Of a stretch of DNA of 64,000 bases, positions 44,941 through 56,245 are shown piece by piece. Each line of letters opens with the position of its first letter. Position 1 is the stretch's first letter. The DNA lies in NCBI GenBank assembly GCA_009760885.1, contig CM019713.1, forward strand, positions 23,382,427 through 23,446,426. Direction: 5' to 3'. A model generated the notes under the pieces. The model was not told the origin of the DNA. It saw only the letters and a list, made by a program, of their open reading frames with translations, and searched no databases. The position numbers and the translations under genes are program-made. This DNA comes from Achatina immaculata. Its lineage: Eukaryota; Mollusca; Gastropoda; Stylommatophora; Achatinidae.

Positions 44941-45402
44941 AAGAGCCACAGTGTCGCTGGAAGACCCACAGTGTGGCTGGATGACCCACAGTGTCGCTGG
45001 ATGATCCACAGTGTGGCTGGATGGCCCACAGTGTCGCTGGATGACCCACAGTGTGGCTGGATGGCCCACAGTGTCGCTGGATGACCCACAGTGTCGCTGG
45101 ATGACCCACAGTGTTGCTGGATGACCCACAGTGTCGCTGGATGACCCACAGTGTCGCTGGATGACCCACAGTGTCGCTGGAGGAGCCACAGTGTCGCTGG
45201 AAGAGCCACAGTGTCGCTGGATGAGCCACAGTGTCGCTGTATGAGCCACAGTGTCGTTGGATGAGCCACAGTGTCGCTGGAAGAGCCACATTGATGCTGG
45301 AAGAGCCACAGTGACGCTGGATGAGCCACATTGATGCTGGAAGAGCCACAGTGACGCTGGATGAGCCACATTGATGCTGGAAGAGCCACAGTGTGGCTGG
45401 AT
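44941..45402. repeat. 20-bp minisatellite, about 23 copies
   Basis: Units of CAGTGTCGCTGGATGACCCA with GTGG, GTTG and ATTGATG variants. Because the unit is 20 bp, all three minus frames stay open. It directly abuts the beta1 strand of the RNase H remnant. Confidence 0.96.
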
Positions 45403-45487
45403 GAGATCTTGAACTCTCAACCTTGTGCCCGGTCTCGACATTCACGACCCTTCTGTATGATAACCTTTGTTAGCTGAGCTAAAAACG
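45403..45487 (-). mobile_element. tRNA-like SINE head
   Basis: The minus strand reads TTAGCTCAGCTAACAAAGG (box A-like) and GAGAGTTCAAGATCTC (box B-like), at the right order and about 45 bp apart. Paired stems are poor, so it is probably a SINE remnant. Confidence 0.45.
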
Positions 45488-45496
45488 AGTTAATTT

Positions 45497-45668
45497 GCTA
45501 TACCTGTATCTTAGCTATACATTATCTATACCTATATATTTTATACAAGGTATAGATAATGTATAGTAAGTAGGCATACACAATGTATAGAAAATATATA
45601 GGTGTAGATAATGTATAGCAAATATATAGATATAAACAATGTATAGCAAATATATAGGTATAGCAAAT
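45497..45668. repeat. AT-rich 28-30-bp tandem repeat, copy B, with hairpin
   Basis: Continuation of the repeat at 43978-44270. At 45515-45533 and 45548-45566 one unit is inverted, giving a perfect 19-bp inverted repeat (CTATACATTATCTATACCT) around a 14-bp loop. Confidence 0.9.
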
Positions 45669-45985
45669 GAATTCACTTATATCTCTGACAGTCACATATA
45701 GAACATACTAAACAGAAGAATGATGAGATAAAATCCAACATTTTGAAAAACAGAAATGATATGGAAACTCTTTCCAATTACAAGCCAGTTTAGAAAGCAA
45801 GCAAAAAATGTAGGGTGGTTGGAGGTTGTGGGGGGGGGGGGGTGTCCAGCTGATGCAGTACTCTGAGGCACAACGATCAGGATAAAGAAGTGGATAAAGA
45901 CGGAACAGATAATCAACAGAGTAAACTGAGGGTAGGGGCACAAGAGAAATAATTGTGTACTGGATTACCAAATTCCTCTTAGAGG
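45669..45985. other. No feature seen
   Basis: Unique sequence with a G-run at 45831-45842. Confidence 0.45.
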
Positions 45986-45999
45986 CTGTGGGGTAGTCG

Positions 46000-46458
46000 T
46001 TTGCTGTTTCTAGAAGTTTCCTGGCACCATTTTGCTCTATGTTTCTAGAAGTTTCCTGGCACCATTTTGCTCTATGTTTATAGAAGTTTCCTGACACCAT
46101 TTTGCTCTATGTCTCTAGAAGTTTCCTGACACCATATTGCTCTATGTTTCTAGAAGTTTCCTGACATCATTTTGCTCTATGTTTCTAGAAGTTTCCTGAC
46201 ACCATATTCCTCTATGTTTCTAGAAGTTTCCTGACATCATTTTGCTCTATGTTTCTAGAAGTTTCCTGACACCATATTCCTCTATGTTTCTAGAAGTTTC
46301 CTGACACCATTTTGCTCTATGTTTCTAGAAGTTTCCTAACACCATTTTGTTTTATGTTTCTAGACGTTTCCTGACACCATTTTGCTCTATGTTTCTAGAA
46401 GTTTCCTGACACCATTTTGCTCTATGTTTCTAGAAGTTTCCTGGCATCAATTTGCTCA
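46000..46458. repeat. 35-bp minisatellite, about 13 copies
   Basis: Units contain TGTTTCTAGAAGTTTCCTGA and CACCATTTTGCTCTA. Confidence 0.96.
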
Positions 46459-46673
46459 GCAGCTTTGCGCATGATTCTAGCAAAGTTTGATTGCCACAAA
46501 CCTTCAAGTTACAGAAAACCGTGTTTGTTTTGCAAGGTCCCTCCGCTTTGCGTTTACATCTTCCCTTTTTTTCAGGTTCTGTAGCAAAGAACGGGGCGCT
46601 TTAAATGCGCGGTCGCTTTACATTTCACACGAACAGTTTTTATATGTACCGAAAAGTCAAGTATTAGTGAAGT

Positions 46674-46983
46674 AGGGACTTCTGTAGTAAGACCAGCAGT
46701 GACGATCAGGGACTTCTGTAGTAAGACCAGCAGTGACGAGCAGGGACTTCTGTAGTAAGACCAGCAGTGACGAGCAGGGACTTCTGTAGTAAGACCAGCA
46801 GTGACTAGCAGGGCTTCTGTAGCAAGACCAGCAGTGACGAGCAGGGACTTCTGTAGTGAGACCAGCAGTGACGAGCAGGGACTTCTGTAGTAAGACCAGC
46901 AGTGACGAGCAGGGCTTCTGTAGCAAGACCAGCAGTGACGAGCAGGGACTTCTGTAGTGAGACCTCCAGTGACGAGCAGGGGC
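46674..46983. repeat. 34-bp minisatellite, about 9 copies
   Basis: Units contain GACTTCTGTAGTAAGACCAG and CAGTGACGAGCAGG. Three frames on the minus strand are partly open. Confidence 0.95.
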
Positions 46984-47629
46984 AAAAGCCACGAGGAAAT
47001 CTCAGGTCCGACTCAGTCCTTAGTATGGCAGTATACGGGGGATAACTGTGGTTTTTACGGAAAGGACAAATGTTATGATTCTCTTTTTGAACTTTTCCGT
47101 GATCGGTCGAGATCCTTCTAGAACGTCACGTGGGCTGAGAAGCCCGTAACAGAGAAATGTGGGGGAGACTGTGAGTGGGCATCCAGTCTACGTTTGGATG
47201 TGTACCTGAGAGGATGGTTTCTGTGATGTCTCTGTCGAGAAAATGGATGTTTATATCTGTTACTGGAGTTGTGGAAGTATGAATAGACTTGCCGCGTGGC
47301 AGGCCAAACCTGCCGGAGGTCAGAATATCGCCATCACCATCTTCATTGTCATCCGATTCATCAATACAAAACTCATATCAAGTGATACGTAGGTCTGGCT
47401 TGACTTCTGTGTCAGTGTGTTGCCAACTTTAGGACTGAAAGAGCCTGGAAGTGAAGGGTGGCTGGATAGAGTGGGCAACTAACCCAGAAACACCCAGCAA
47501 ACCCGGCTTCAACTAGTGCCCCAACATTCTATCCAGTAACAAAAGCAAACACAGCGCCACATACAATCTCACAGTCACGCCTGCCGCCCCAAGGCATGAA
47601 ACTAGGGACCAAAACCTGTAACATCCACA
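46984..47629. other. No gene seen
   Basis: About 650 bp of unique sequence. It may include decayed LINE sequence leading into the tail at 47630-47835. Confidence 0.4.
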
Positions 47630-47835
47630 CGATGCCAGAGACTGGGAAGACAGACCAAGAAGCAAAAGAGATACAAAGATACAACATCTCACTGGAAAAG
47701 AATGAAGGGCAGGCCAATAGACGCACGGAGACGCACAACACAAGAAGAACTAAAGCAACCAGGAGAGACATGGTTTCAGGTAACCCGACTTGGTCAAGAC
47801 AGGACCTGCTGGGGAACTTTTGTTGCAGCCTTATA
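47630..47835 (+). pseudogene. LINE C-terminal tail remnant
   Basis: A plus-strand frame near 47690-47830 reads WKRMKGRP, then ELKQPGETWFQVTRLGQDRT, then CWGTFVAAL-stop. This follows the very common LINE ending with GETW...A.DR..W..FV.AL. Only the last 50-60 residues are recognisable. Confidence 0.55.
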
Positions 47836-48289
47836 ATGTTATGATGAATCTGGACTTTCATTTACTGTAACAGAATTAGCCTTAGGAAAAAGGCTAGATA
47901 TGGAAGAAGAAGGGAGACAATTGCTTTAAACTGAGTAAAGAAAGAGTGCTTTCCCTTGTTAATAAGTTCTCACACCTTGACCCTTGGGTCGTCAAATTCA
48001 CCGAGAAGTCTAAAGTTAGAAAACTGAAGTGTCAAAGTTAAGGTTATTGATTGGGAGTTCACAGTGGCACGAGATTTTGTGATTAAAGATAGCTGAAGGT
48101 CATGAACTATTATACTGTTCAAAAAAGAGAAACGCAACACTACTGTAGTCGTAATGGACACCAAATTTCACACTTGTGTCAAAATTTTATTTTACGGAAT
48201 TTAATGTTTCAATTTTGGCATGAAGTATAAGACTTTAACAATGAAATGATGTTCATTAAATTTGGTTTGGATTTTTATTTTTTGCGACT

Positions 48290-49080
48290 TCAGCCTCCAT
48301 TTCAGTAAGGTGTATAGCTTCATCTGGCCTGTATCAGAGAACGACATCTCTTTGACATGGATCCGATTAGCCGTTGGATCTGTTGTTGTGGGATGGCTGC
48401 CAACTCTTCCCGCAGTGCAAGAGACAACTGTCGGAGATTGATCTCGCTGGCGGACTTTTCTGTTGAATTCATCCCATAAGTGTTCTGCTAGGTTCATGTC
48501 TGATGGCATGGATAGCCACGGGATGATCTGGACGTTGTTATCATCGAGGAACCGGGTGGTTAGTTGTGCCACATGAGGTCCAACTGCTGAAAAATCGGCT
48601 CAGGTGCAGCCAGAAGTGAAGGGACGTGAGGACGACGAATTTCAGAGACGTATTGTTGGACATTCAGGCGTCATTCAATTAGCACCAGGTCACTTCTTCC
48701 CATGAAGCTGATCATCCCCCACACCGGTACACCTCCACCACCATGTGGAGGAGCCTCATCCACGCAGTTCTTGACGTAGCGCTCATAGATTCTGCGGTAA
48801 ACTCTTCTCGTCTATCATGTCACTTGAGCAGAAAGAATGATTTATCACTAAACCGAACCATTCTCCAATCATTCGCAACGGTCCATTGACAATGCTGGTT
48901 CACCCGCTGCAGTCGGTTCTGGCGATGCCGGTCCGTAAGAACAGGATCTCTGTAGGGTCTTATAGCTCAAAGGCCAACATCGTGCATCCGGTTCCTAACC
49001 GTTTGATCTGAAATTCAACGAGCTGCTGTCATTGACTGGACTGTTGAGGACGCAGATGCAAATCGATTCCTGAGATGACG
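48290..49080 (-). pseudogene. Tc1-like transposase, N-truncated and broken
   Basis: Reading the minus strand across frameshifts gives SDQTVRNRMHDVGL, RPYRDPVLTDRHRQNRLQ and VRFSDKSFF, which is the first catalytic Asp region of the DDE domain. A GGISW-like region follows, then PHVAQLTTRFLDDNNVQIIP and EHLWDEFNRKVRQR (the third acidic residue). At the second Asp the usual QQDNARPH motif is damaged, leaving FSAVGPH, so that catalytic residue is lost. Family: DD34E-type Tc1/mariner transposase, which cuts and pastes DNA at TA sites. Inactive. Confidence 0.75.
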
Positions 49081-49160
49081 CAGCCATATGATGTGGTCTT
49101 CGACAGTTCCTCGATGACAATAACGTCCAGACCATTCCGTGGCAGTCCATCTCATCAGAC

Positions 49161-49436
49161 ATGAACCTAGCAGAACACTTATGGGATGAATTCAACAGAA
49201 AAGTCCGCCAGCGAGACCATTCTCCGACAGTTGTCTCTTGCACTGCGGGAAGAGTTGGCAGCCATCCCACAACAACAGATCCAACGGCTAATCGGATCCA
49301 TGTCAAAGAGATGTCGTTCTCTGATACAGGCCAGAGGAGGCCATACACCTTACTGAAACGGAGGCTGAAGTCGCAAAAAATAAAATTTAATGAACATCAT
49401 TTCATTGTTAAAGTCTTTAAAGTTTCTTCATGCTAA
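49161..49436 (+). pseudogene. Inverted second copy of the Tc1 transposase C-terminus
   Basis: The plus-strand frame repeats MNLAEHLWDEFNRKVRQRD with small changes relative to the minus-strand copy. The same frameshift-like reading (TVVSCTAGRVGSHPTTT) occurs in both arms, so the damage predates or accompanied the inverted duplication. Confidence 0.75.
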
Positions 49437-49654
49437 GATTGAAACATTAATTCCGTAAAATAAAATTTTGACACAAGTGTGAAATTTGGTGTCCATTACG
49501 ACTACAGTAGTGTTGCGTTTCTTTTTTTTTTGAACAATATATATATCAGGAATGTAGACAGTGATACTTGTGAGTTTTAGTAATGTTTTACCAGTTGGTT
49601 TCAGTATCTTAGAGTTGCAGATGCAGAACGATATTCAATGTCCATTTTAGGACA

Positions 49655-49978
49655 GTCAGTCACGTCAGTCAGTCAATCAGTCATGTTAGTCAGTCAATCA
49701 GTCATGTTAGTCGGTTAATCAGTCATGTTTAGTCAATAAATCAGGCATGTTAGTCAGTAATCAGTCATGTTAGGCAGTCAACCAGTCATGTCAGTCATGT
49801 TAAACAGTCAATCAGTCATGTCAGTCATGTTAGTCAGTTAATCAGTCATGTTAGTCAGTCATGTTAGGCAGTCAACCAGTCATGTCAGTCATGTTGGTTA
49901 GTTAATCAGTCATGTTAGTTAGTCAATCAGTCATGTTAGCTAGTCAGTCAGTTATGTTAGTCAGTCAGTCATTATGTT
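49655..49978. repeat. Irregular GTCAGTCATGTTA tandem repeat
   Basis: Short units built from CAGTCATGTTAGTCAGTCAA with varying spacing, about 25-30 copies of the CAGTCATG/AGTCAGT motif. Confidence 0.92.
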
Positions 49979-51070
49979 ATTTTTGCCTGTCCGTTTTTTT
50001 TTTAGAATAGGCTACTGGTTATGAATTGTTCATTGTTTGAGATTCAGTGTGATGTGATTTTGAGTTTTCATTTGCAATGATTTTTCATACAAAGTGTAAG
50101 TATTAAGCTTTGGTAGTAATTGTTTCTTTTTCAGTCTATGTCTGACTTCTGTCTCCCCATATGGCAAAGAAGTTCGTGCCGAGGAGTTGAGTATTTTATT
50201 GTATTGTCATCTCTGCCGTGTGACAGCACTTTTCATCCTCACGAATTCATCCTACATTCTATCATTCAATAAATTTGTTGTCTGTGTTAAAACTACATTA
50301 TTGGTTGATACTCTCTCACTGTTGATATGTTTGTTTTGTTGCAAGGCTTCCTAGTTTAGTGTTTGGTGTTGTTCTAGTGGGATTAGTCGTTTGTCGTTTC
50401 TAAGAGAATATCATAGAAACTAAGTTTGTAGAAGATCTATAGATCAGATCTAGTAAAGTTAAATCAGAGAATAATTCTACTTAACCAAACAGTAATCCTA
50501 CTAGACGACCTGTTAATAATGATAACAACAGAAGCACTGTACATGTTTCACTGCCTGTCTTAGGCAATTTTTCTGTTAGCTTATAGGCGCGTCTTCAGTT
50601 GCTTGTTAGGTTTACAGTCAGTGCCGGTCTCACGGACGCATCATCAATTTCTTAATTTTTTGTTCGAAAATGTACATAAAAGTGTCCTAATTAAACATCT
50701 TTGTTGTCGTATTTTGCTTTGTTTCTACAGGCCTATATGAGCAATGTAAAACCAGACAGCAAGATTATCAACCTCTTCTGTGTTGGATACATTTCTCCAG
50801 GCAGGAGATAGAGGCTTGGCGACATTCCAATGCTCTAATCTCGTAATTCTGGAAATATCAACAAATGATGCTTTAAACAAATTAGAAATAAATAAATAAG
50901 AATATTATTCAGAAGAACTGAAAATATACAAAACTTCTTTGTGGAGGAGACATAAGCTTATTAATTTTTCAAAAATATCCAATGACTGCAGTTTTTATTC
51001 CAAAATAAATTCTGCAATTATTTTCATAACTCACATTTAGTGTTTAATATTGTCCCCTTTAACCCTCCAG
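49979..51070. other. About 1.1 kb without recognised gene
   Basis: AT-rich sequence. An AATAAA signal at 50269-50274 could mark an old transcript end or LTR, but there is no coding partner or paired LTR. Confidence 0.4.
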
Positions 51071-51084
51071 ACCGTACACAGTAC

Positions 51085-52745
51085 CAGATCACCTGCCCTC
51101 TAGGAATAATTTGTACAAGATCACCAGCCCTCTAGGAATAATTTGTATAAGATCACCAGCCCTCTAGGAATAATCTGTACCAGATCACCAGCCCTCTAGG
51201 AATAATTTGTACCAGATCACCAGGCCTCTAGGAATAATTTGTACTAGATCAAATACCCTCTAGGAATAATTTGTACAAGATCACCAGCCCTCTAGCTATA
51301 ATTTGTACCAGATCACCAGCCCTCTAGGAATAATTTGTATAAGATCACCAGCCCTCTAGGAATAATTTGTACTACATCAAATGCCCTCTAGGAATAATTT
51401 GTACAAGATCACCAGCGCTCTAGGAATAATTTGTACCACAGCGCTCTAAGAATAATTTGTACCAAATCATCAGCCCTCTAGGAATAATTTGTACCAAATC
51501 ACCAGCGCTCTAGGAATAATTTGTACCAAATCACTATTCCTCTAGGAATAATTTGTACCAAATCATCAGCCTTCTAGGAATAATTTGTACCAAATCACCA
51601 GCCTTCTAGGAATAATTTGTACAAGATCACCAGCGCTCTAGGAATAATTTGTACCACAGCGCTCTAGGAATAATTTTACCAAATCACCAGCGCTCTAGGA
51701 ATAATTTGTACCAAATCACCAGCCCTCTAGGAATAATTTGTACCAAATCACTAGCCCTCTAGGAATAATTTGTACCAAATCACTAGCCCTCTAGGAATAA
51801 TTTGTACCAAATCACCAGCCCTCTAGGAATAATTTGTACCAAATCACCAGCCCTCTAGGAATAATTTGTACCAGATCACCAGCCATCTAGGAATAATTTT
51901 TACCAGATAAACAGCCCTCTAGGAATAATTTGTACCAAATCACCACCCCTCTAGGAATAATTTGTACCACAGCGCTCTAGGAATAATTTGTACCAAATCA
52001 CCAGCCCTCTAGGAATAATTTGTACCAGATCACCAGCCCTCTAGGAATAATTTGTACTAGATCAAATATCCTCTGGGAATAATTTGTACCAAATCAACAG
52101 CCCTCTAGGAATAATTTGTACCAAATCACCAGCCCTCTCGGAATACTTTGTACCAAATCACCAGCGCTCTAGGAATACTTTGTACCAAATCACCAGCACT
52201 CTAGGAATAATTTGTAAATTACCACCGCTCTAGGAATAATTTGTACAAAATCACCAGCGCTCTAGGAATAATTTGTACCAAATCACCAGTGCACTAGGAA
52301 TAATGTGTAATAAATCGCCAGCTCTCTAGGAATAATTTGTACCAAATCACCAGCCCTCTAGGAATAATTTGTACCACAGCGCTCTAGGAATAATTTGTAC
52401 CAAATCACCAGCGCTCTAGGAATAATTTGTACCACAGCCCTCTAGGAATAATTTGTACCAAATCACCAGCCTTCTAGGAATAATTTTACCAAATCACCAG
52501 CCCTCTAGGAATAATTTGTACCAAATCACTAGTCCTCTAGGAATAATTTGTACCAAATCACCAGCCTTCTAGGAATAATTTGTACCAAATCAGCAGCGCT
52601 CTAGGAATAATTTGTACCAAATCATCAGCGCTCTAGGAATAATTTGTACCAAATCACCAGCGCTCTAGGAATAATTTGTACCAAATCACCAGCGCTCTAG
52701 GAATAATTTGTACCAAATCACCAGCGCTCTAGGAATAATTTCTGA
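51085..52745. repeat. 32-bp minisatellite, about 51 copies, 1.7 kb
   Basis: Units contain CTCTAGGAATAATTTGTACC and AAATCACCAGC. A shorter 23-bp variant (CCACAG joining directly to CGCTCTAG) recurs at about 51436, 51655, 51968, 52376 and 52434. That recurrence points to block duplications. Confidence 0.97.
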
Positions 52746-53100
52746 CACCAGGATGATGCGCAGCTGAAGCATAGCGCCAACTTAAAACAACGTTCACAAG
52801 ACAATGACCAAGTCTGTTTCACTTTATCTGTCTTAGAACTCGTTGAAACTATGCTGAGAAAGAAGCAAGCACGCGCCATATGAGAAACTTTCGTTTAATC
52901 GGGGTTTCTAATTATCCGGACTGGGCTAAGGGCTTTGGCATTAAGTTATTGAGGTAAATCATAAGCTTGCGTGTGTGGGTGAGTGTGTATGCATGTGCGA
53001 ACGTCATTTCATCGGAATCAATAAAGTCTGATGTGAGTAATATGTCTTGATATACATTTAATCTTTGTTCGCGTCTGGTAGCTAAATCTGTCTGTGGGCT
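52746..53100. other. No feature seen
   Basis: Unique sequence between two large arrays. Confidence 0.45.
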
Positions 53101-53104
53101 TTAT

Positions 53105-54525
53105 GCCTTCTTCTTGGTTTTCCTCCTTTACTGATTGAAATTCTTCTTCTGTGCTTTCTTTCTCCATTGGTTGAAATTTTCTTCCTGAATTTCTTTCTCC
53201 ATTGGTTGAAATTCTTTTTTCCTGACTTTCTTTCTTCACTGGTTAAAATTCTTCTTCCTGAATTTCTTTCTTCACTGGTTAAAATTCTTCTTCCTGACTT
53301 TCTTTCTTCACTGGTTAAAATTCTTTTTCCTGACTTTCTTTCTTCACTGGTTAAAATTCTTTTTCCTGACTTTCTTTCTTCACTGGTTAAAATTCTTCTT
53401 CCTGACTTTCTTTCTTCACTGGTTAAAATTCTTCTTCCTGAATTTCTTTCTTCACTGGTTAAAATTCTTCTTCCTGACTTTCTTGCTCCACTGGTTAAAA
53501 TTCTTTTTCCTGACTTTCTTTCTTCACTGGTTAAAATTCTTCTTCCTGACTTTCTTTCTCCACTGGTTAAAATTCTTCTTCCTGGCTTTCTTTCTTCACT
53601 GTCTGAAATTCATCTCTCAGTTGCTGAAACTATTCTTTCTGGCTTTCCTTCTTCACTGGCTGAAATTCATCTCTCACTGGCTGAAATTCTTCCTCCTGAG
53701 TTTCTTTTTTCATTGTTTGAAATTATTCTCTCACTTGTTGAAATTCTTCTTCCTGGCTTTCTTTCTTCACTCCCTGAAATTCTTATACCACTTGCTGACA
53801 TTTGTCTTCCTGGGTTTAAATTTTCACTGGTTGAAATTCTTCTTCTTGGCTTTCTTTATTCACTTGTTGAACTTCTTCTCTCACTTGCCGAAATTCCTTT
53901 TCCTGGGTTTCTTTTTTCACTGGTTGAAATTCTCCTCTCACTTCGTGAAATTCTTCTACCTGGCTTTTTACTTCGCTCCCTGAAATTCTTCTCTCACTTG
54001 CAGAAATTATTCTTTCTGGCTTTCTTCCTTCACTGTTTGAAAATCTTCTTTCTGAATTTCTTTCTACATCCCCTGAAATTCTTCTCTCATGTGCTGAAAT
54101 TCTTCTTCCTGATTCTGTTTCTTCACTGGTTGATATTCTTCTCTCATTTATTGAAATTATTCTTCCTGGCTTTCTACTCTTACCGGCTGAAATTCTTCTT
54201 CCTTCAAGTAGTTGATATTCTTCTTCCTCACTTTCTTCTTTCACTGGCCGAAAATCTTCCCGGCTTTTTTCCTTCAGATATGTGAAATTCTTCTTCGTTT
54301 TCTTCCTTCAAGTAGTTGATATTCTTCTTTCTCACTTTCTTCTTTCACAGGCCGAAAATCTTCCCGGCTTTTTTCCTTCAGGTATTTGAAATTCTTCGTT
54401 TTCTTCCTTCAAGTAGTTGAGGTTATTCTTCCTCGCTTTCTTCCTTTAATGGTTGAAATTCTTCCTTATGGGTTACTTCCTTTACCGGTTAAAATTATTC
54501 GTTATGGTTTTCTTCCTTTACTGGT
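53105..54525. repeat. 36-bp minisatellite, about 38 copies, diverging to the right
   Basis: Units contain TTTCTTTCTTCACTGGTTAA and AATTCTTCTTCCTGAC. The left half (53200-53600) is homogeneous and the right half increasingly diverged. The 36-bp length keeps a plus-strand frame open for 372 codons with a 12-residue hydrophobic period (SSLVKILLPDFL). I treat it as non-coding. Confidence 0.95.
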
Positions 54526-54834
54526 TTGAAAAAAAAATCACTACCTTTTCAGTATTTCACTAAATAATTTTGAAAACCAATGTTGTCCTGGATTACATTT
54601 AATACCGACGCAGTAGTTTTTGTTATTAGGTTGTCATGGATCTCAGCTCAGATAACTTAATACTTATCTACATCAGACTATCGCTGCTTACAGGGCATGG
54701 GGAGTCTGTTTTCTCTGTGCAGGTAACAATGGCAGATAGGAAAGGATCTGATGTCTTCCGATGTGTGAGTCTGGTATATGCGGCAGCTCATCTGCCGGGT
54801 GCCACGGTTGTGAAGATAACAGTTGTTCAATCAA

Positions 54835-55082
54835 ACAATCAAGTGCCGCGTGGCGTAGGCGATCATTTCTCTCCACAATTCCCTGTCTTTAGACTTGATT
54901 ATGAGATCCGCCGGTGACTTTCTTCCTAGCCACACTGACAACCATCCAATAACTTCTCTCTCTGTCTTCCTCTGTCTCTTCTTCCCTCAATTTTTCCAGT
55001 GGCAACAATGTGTTCAAATTTTCCTCTTCTCAGAAAATGTCCTACAAATCTCGCTTGTCTGCCTCTGATCTTCGCTGTAAAT
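54835..55082 (-). pseudogene. LINE C-terminal fragment (same family as 41925-42472)
   Basis: The reverse complement matches the 42190-42440 segment closely: RFVGHFLRRGKFEHIVAT, GKIEGRRDRGRQREKLLD, SVWLGRKSPADLI and AYATRHL, with one frameshift. Truncated at 55082. Confidence 0.78.
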
Positions 55083-55105
55083 TGTCTGAACAGTTGTTCA
55101 GGCTT

Positions 55106-55212
55106 TGTTAAAGTCTGTGAGGTTTGTGGAAAACTTACGGGGAGCCACTTTTACAGCAAGGGTCCGTCTTGTTTGCAGGCTCCACCTCTTGCGGAGAAAA
55201 TGACTGGTAGAG
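55106..55212 (+). pseudogene. Possible nuclear-receptor-type zinc finger fragment
   Basis: The plus-strand frame reads FVKVCEVCGKLTGSHFY. A shift of one base then gives ARVRLVCRLHLLRRK. The composite resembles the first zinc finger of a nuclear receptor DNA-binding domain (C-x2-C-x13-C-x2-C followed by RxFFRR), with the third cysteine replaced by Arg. It needs a frameshift and is short, so it could be a decayed exon or chance. Confidence 0.3.
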
Positions 55213-55469
55213 TAAAAGAGAGTTATCTCGCTTGAGTATAAAATTCAACAAATGGTTACACAGCGTTCAGATTGGAGGTCCAAAACATCATTTTCTAAAA
55301 TGGAAGCCAATCATTTTACACTCTCTTAACCAACAATATGACTTGTCAAAGGGATGGAGAAACAAGCACAAACAAAGGGACGGGAACTTTTAGTAGTGGC
55401 CAGATAAAAATATGAATATCATTGGAAGAGCTGACCACTGGAAGCCCCTTTCACAACATTTCTGACAGG
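55213..55469. other. No feature seen
   Basis: Unique sequence. Confidence 0.45.
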
Positions 55470-55512
55470 AGCGGTTGTGTGTATGTGTGTGTGTGTATGT
55501 GTGTGTGTGTTT
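55470..55512. repeat. (TG)n microsatellite
   Basis: TG repeats with two TATG interruptions. Confidence 0.93.
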
Positions 55513-55627
55513 GCTTGAGAGTTTTCGTTGAAGACTTAAAAGACCAAGTTATTTGTAAAAACATGACATGGTGTTACCCAGACCGCTGTTGTTACTCAAT
55601 TCTTAACATTTCATAGACTCTGTTCTG

Positions 55628-55697
55628 AGTGTGACTTAGGTTTGTGATGTAGGTTTGTCGTATAGGTTTGTGGCGTAGGTTCGTGACGTAGGTTTGG
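55628..55697. repeat. Short 14-15-bp tandem repeat
   Basis: About five degenerate units of GTAGGTTTGTGACGT form. Confidence 0.8.
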
Positions 55698-55787
55698 ATG
55701 TTTTATTTGGTTAACAGGGTCGTCGTCGTTCTGGTTTTTGTAGTTTTATCGCGTTAGATGTTCAAAACCATTAATGTTTGTGCTTAA

Positions 55788-56003
55788 TGATGTCCCCAGA
55801 GTTTGATGCTGTCCTCAGAGTTTCATGCTGTCCCCATAGTTTCATGCTGTCCCCAGAGTTTCATGCTGTTCCCAGAGTTTCGTGCTGTCCTCAGAGTTTC
55901 ATGCTGTCTTCAGAGTTTAATGATGTCCCCAGAGTTTGATGATGTCCCCAGAGTTTGATGATGTCCCCAGAGTTTGATGATGTCCTCAGAGTTTGATTCT
56001 GTG
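55788..56003. repeat. 19-bp minisatellite related to the foldback-element repeat
   Basis: About 11 units of the form GATGTCCNNAGAGTTTGAT. The same 19-bp core makes up the arms of the element at 57510-59368, so one repeat family occupies two nearby sites. Confidence 0.92.
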
Positions 56004-56245
56004 TATGAAATGAAATTTTGTTGTAAAGGCATAAACAAACGTGAACATGGCCTGTTTAACTCATCCCCACCGATATGTTTGCTGGTTATGTGAGGGCAGA
56101 GCGAGCAGTCTCAGGGACCTTTCTAATCGAAGGAAATTAGTGATTTGTACACTCAGCCAACCCAGCTTTAAACAAAACAGCAGATATTTGGCTGATTCAT
56201 TATATAGAAAACACCCCAAATATCAGCCTAAACGGCTGGGAGCAC
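56004..56245. other. No gene supported
   Basis: Short plus-strand open frame without recognisable features. Confidence 0.4.

Larger units (their letters stand above)
48113..49541 (-). mobile_element. Palindromic Tc1/mariner derivative with about 430-bp inverted arms
   Basis: The left end CTGTTCAAAAAAGAGAAACG and right end TTGAACAA are inverted copies, each bordered by TA, the target dinucleotide of Tc1/mariner. The inverted similarity runs inward for about 430 bp (48113-48545 against 49105-49541). It includes the C-terminal transposase coding region on both arms. The spacer (48546-49104) holds the middle of one transposase copy. The N-terminal third of the transposase is missing and is replaced by an inverted copy of the C-terminal end. 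Both ends are therefore the same natural terminus. Confidence 0.82.

Noticed and set aside
49979..50320. Solo LTR or gene 3' end around AATAAA at 50269
   Set aside because: No paired LTR, primer-binding site, target duplication or coding exon could be seen.
53167..54285. 372-codon hydrophobic repeat frame (SSLVKILLPDFL)
   Set aside because: It results from a 36-bp T/C-rich unit. Hydrophobicity follows from TTC/CTT content, and the frame erodes with array divergence.
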